A DNA stretch of 7,584 nucleotides. Source: Syntrophaceae bacterium. Its GTDB lineage: Bacteria > Desulfobacterota > Desulfomonilia > Desulfomonilales > Desulfomonilaceae. A program made the translations under genes and the position numbers. The notes beneath the pieces are model-generated. The model was not told the origin of the DNA. It worked only from the letters and a program-made list of their open reading frames with translations, and searched no databases. The stretch covers positions 1 through 7,584 of the forward strand of contig JACWAG010000379.1 in assembly GCA_014874425.1 (NCBI GenBank), in the 5' to 3' direction. Of this stretch, positions 5,791 to 7,584 are shown piece by piece; the first letter of the stretch is position 1, and each line of letters opens with the position of its first letter.

Positions 5791-7203
5791 ATGACGTACA
5801 ACCGCTCAACCGATGACACTCCAAAGATAGCTGCCGAGCACGGGGCAATGGAGAGTCTTCTCTCCAAAAAAAGTAATAAGGATATTATTATAATATTTTG
5901 TCGCTACCCGGAGCCCGGAACAACCAAGACCCGTTTAATTCCAGCGCTTGGGCCGCAGGGCGCAGCGGATTATCACAGACTTCTCTCCGAACTGATAGTT
6001 AGTTGCGCCCGGGATTTCGTCAAACTTTATCCAAGGACGGTCATCGAGATCTTTTACACTGGAGGTAACGAGGCATTAATGAAGGATTGGCTCGGAGCCG
6101 ACCTTTTGTATGTCGAGCAACCGTTAGGTGACCTCGGGAGCCGAATGCAATCCTCTTTCGACAGTGCATTCTTAAAAGGAGCAGGCAACGTTGTCATTTT
6201 TGGAACCGATGTCCCTGCCCTTTCCGTTAACTTACTCGAAGAGGCTTTTAAAAAACTTGAGTCCCACGACATGGTCCTTGGACCATCTGAAGACGGCGGT
6301 TATTACCTCATCGGTTTCAATCGACCATTTAACGGTCTTTTCCAAGGCATAGCATGGGGCACTCACACCGTGGCGGCGGACACTCTGAGGCTGGCAAGAC
6401 AGCATCATCTGGCATATGACTTGATAAAGCGTCTCAAAGATGTTGACAGACCGGAAGACCTGATCATCCACAAAGGACATCCGCTCCCAACGGCTGATTT
6501 CCGGGAGCCTAGCGCCATTCGCTCTTCGCTGAAATCAATTTCGGTAATAATCCCAACTCTGAACGAGGAATCAAACATTGCCAACACCTTAGCCACGGTT
6601 ATGGGTTTCGATAATGTGGAGATTATTGTGGTTGATGGCGGCAGTACAGACGGAACCGTAGACATAGCGCGCGACCACAACGTAAAAGTAATGTCTGGCC
6701 CTCAGCGCAAGGCTGTTCAGATGAATCTGGGCTCAATGGTAGCGGGCGGCGAATTTATAGTTTTTCTTCATGCGGATACGGTCATGCCAGATGGGTGGAT
6801 TGATCACGTTTACCGCGAGCTACAACGACAAGGAGTGGTCGCAGGGGCATTCAGGCTTCGTATCGATTGCAACCGGTGGAGTATGCGCTTGATTGAGTTG
6901 CTGGCAAATTTCCGGTCTCGAAGGTTGGGAATGCCTTATGGCGATCAAGCTATATTCATCAAAGCCGATATCTTTAGAGCGGTGGGCAGGTTTGTTAACC
7001 AGCCCATAATGGAAGATTTCGAATTGATGAGACGCCTGAGCAAAAGCGGAAAAGTAAGTATTGCTCCAGCAGCCATCCTGACGTCCGCCAGACGATGGGA
7101 GAAACGTGGGATCTGGGCAACGACTTTGATTAACCAGGTTATTATAGTCGCGTATTCGCTTGGAATCTCTCCCAAGCTATTGGCGCGATTCTACGGACGG
7201 TAA
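5791..7203 (+). CDS. Fused arsenosugar-cluster glycosyltransferases (TIGR04282-like CofC-type domain plus TIGR04283-like family-2 domain)
   Basis: A 470-residue cytosolic protein with two nucleotide-sugar transferase domains. Residues about 31-235 match 'rSAM/selenodomain-associated transferase 1', a CofC/MobA-like nucleotidyltransferase fold: IIIIFCRYPEPGTTKTRL (32-49), DLGSRMQ, IFGTDVPAL (136-144) and GPSEDGGYYLIG (164-175), with WGTHTV after it. Residues about 250-470 match 'transferase 2', a GT-A family-2 enzyme: SVIIPTLNEE (251-260), VVDGGSTDGT (280-289), FLHADT (325-330, the metal-binding position), PYGDQAIF (382-389) and MEDFELMRR (407-415). The two are often separate genes beside ArsS; here a short linker (about 236-249) joins them. 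They are presumed to build the sugar part of the product, but donor and acceptor are not established. AGGAG at 5779-5783, 7 nt upstream, supports ATG 5791; ATG 5848 would also keep both domains intact. Probably co-transcribed with arsS. Confidence 0.87.
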   Translation: MTYNRSTDDTPKIAAEHGAMESLLSKKSNKDIIIIFCRYPEPGTTKTRLIPALGPQGAADYHRLLSELIVSCARDFVKLYPRTVIEIFYTGGNEALMKDWLGADLLYVEQPLGDLGSRMQSSFDSAFLKGAGNVVIFGTDVPALSVNLLEEAFKKLESHDMVLGPSEDGGYYLIGFNRPFNGLFQGIAWGTHTVAADTLRLARQHHLAYDLIKRLKDVDRPEDLIIHKGHPLPTADFREPSAIRSSLKSISVIIPTLNEESNIANTLATVMGFDNVEIIVVDGGSTDGTVDIARDHNVKVMSGPQRKAVQMNLGSMVAGGEFIVFLHADTVMPDGWIDHVYRELQRQGVVAGAFRLRIDCNRWSMRLIELLANFRSRRLGMPYGDQAIFIKADIFRAVGRFVNQPIMEDFELMRRLSKSGKVSIAPAAILTSARRWEKRGIWATTLINQVIIVAYSLGISPKLLARFYGR

Positions 7204-7214
7204 TGTGAGACTCC

Positions 7215-7283
7215 TCGATTCCTTGTTTGCTCAGGCGCCAGGCCCCATAATAATCCAGGAGAGATCGAAAATCTGGGAATCGA
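7215..7283. repeat. 8-bp inverted repeat in the convergent intergenic gap
   Basis: TCGATTCC (7215-7222) and GGAATCGA (7276-7283) are exact inverted repeats 53 nt apart. A small AGAT/ATCT hairpin (7262-7274) lies inside. They fill the 123-nt space between two genes that converge, where a terminator for both would be expected. However, there is no GC-rich stem with a T run on either strand, so a terminator role is only a guess. Confidence 0.2.
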
Positions 7284-7326
7284 CAGAGTGCCGACAATCA
7301 CTTCATTGAGGAATGTTCTTTACAAC

Positions 7327-7584
7327 TCAAGAAGGGATGCCTCGGATTTCTCTTGCCTTTGCCCCTCTTTTATCAAACCAGTGCTGTAACCCACCCATGT
7401 AAGTATAAACAACCGGCGTCAAATAAAGGGTAACCACCTGTGATAGCAACAATCCGCCAACAACAGCAAGCCCCAGGGGTTGCCTTGAATCCCCTCCGGC
7501 CCCGAACCCAATAGCGATTGGCGTCATACCTGCTATAGCCGCTATTGTTGTCATCATGATCGGACGGAAACGCACCACTGAGCC
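7327..7584 (-). CDS. RND efflux pump inner-membrane subunit, C-terminal fragment (5' end outside window)
   Basis: The complement strand is open from the right edge to a TGA at 7329-7327 and gives the last 85 residues of a large transporter. It reads RFRPIMMTTIAAIAGMTPIAIGFGAG, then RQPLGLAVVGGLLLSQVVTLYLTPVVYTYM. This is the end of an AcrB-type RND pump (membrane segments 11 and 12). The RQPLG...LSQ..TLY.TPVVY string is closest to the MdtB/MdtC-MuxBC type, as I recall those proteins. RND pumps use the proton gradient to export drugs or toxic compounds through a tripartite envelope complex. A short polar tail (KRGAKAREIRGIPS) follows the last segment. The gene runs toward the transferase gene, so it belongs to a different transcription unit. 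Substrate cannot be told from this fragment. Confidence 0.85.
   Translation of the reverse strand, partial: GSVVRFRPIMMTTIAAIAGMTPIAIGFGAGGDSRQPLGLAVVGGLLLSQVVTLYLTPVVYTYMGGLQHWFDKRGAKAREIRGIPS

Overview
The window looks like a stretch of an anaerobic, selenocysteine-using bacterium, most plausibly a Desulfobacterota (deltaproteobacterial) sulfate reducer or syntroph. This is inferred from moderate base composition, the style of the MetF-like tail, the CDF transporter fused to a NifX-like domain, and a selenoprotein form of ArsS. The taxon is inference only; no rRNA or other marker is present.

Layout. Positions 1-235 hold the 3' end of a methylenetetrahydrofolate reductase-like gene. Next come a small zinc-ribbon protein (270-476) and, 4 nt later, a cation diffusion facilitator with an extra C-terminal dinitrogenase-iron-molybdenum-cofactor (NifX/NifB-type) domain (481-1686). 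After a 240-nt gap with a possible promoter, a second group of same-strand genes begins: a 766-residue fusion of a DedA/TVP38 (VTT) membrane domain with a mercuric-reductase-like flavoprotein (1927-4227), a small AhpD-like CPYC protein (4267-4599), the radical SAM enzyme ArsS (4615-5649), a truncated family-2 glycosyltransferase stub (5680-5790), and a fused two-domain glycosyltransferase (5791-7203). The fusion joins the two families known as 'rSAM/selenodomain-associated transferase 1 and 2'. At the right edge, on the opposite strand, is the C-terminal end of an RND efflux pump (7327 to the edge).

The centrepiece is the arsenosugar-type locus. Read conventionally, ArsS would end at the TGA at 5614-5616. 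That TGA falls exactly where the family has its last conserved Cys or selenocysteine (motif CxxCTAGxGxS-[C/U]-GG), the frame continues GG..., and a compact hairpin lies just downstream at the distance expected for a bacterial SECIS. The gene should therefore be annotated as a 344-residue selenoprotein ending at 5649. Its neighbours fit a cassette: the peroxidase-like protein is the known ArsS companion, the two transferase domains are presumed to add sugar groups to the radical-SAM product, and the membrane flavoprotein may supply reducing power or membrane anchoring. No ArsM methyltransferase or ArsR regulator is visible, so either the arsenic-methylation step is encoded elsewhere or the cassette makes something else.

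The 36-codon glycosyltransferase stub lies in the same reading frame as ArsS. It carries the ribosome-binding site of the next gene and ends directly against that gene's ATG. It looks like a decayed gene remnant now acting, at most, as a coupling leader.
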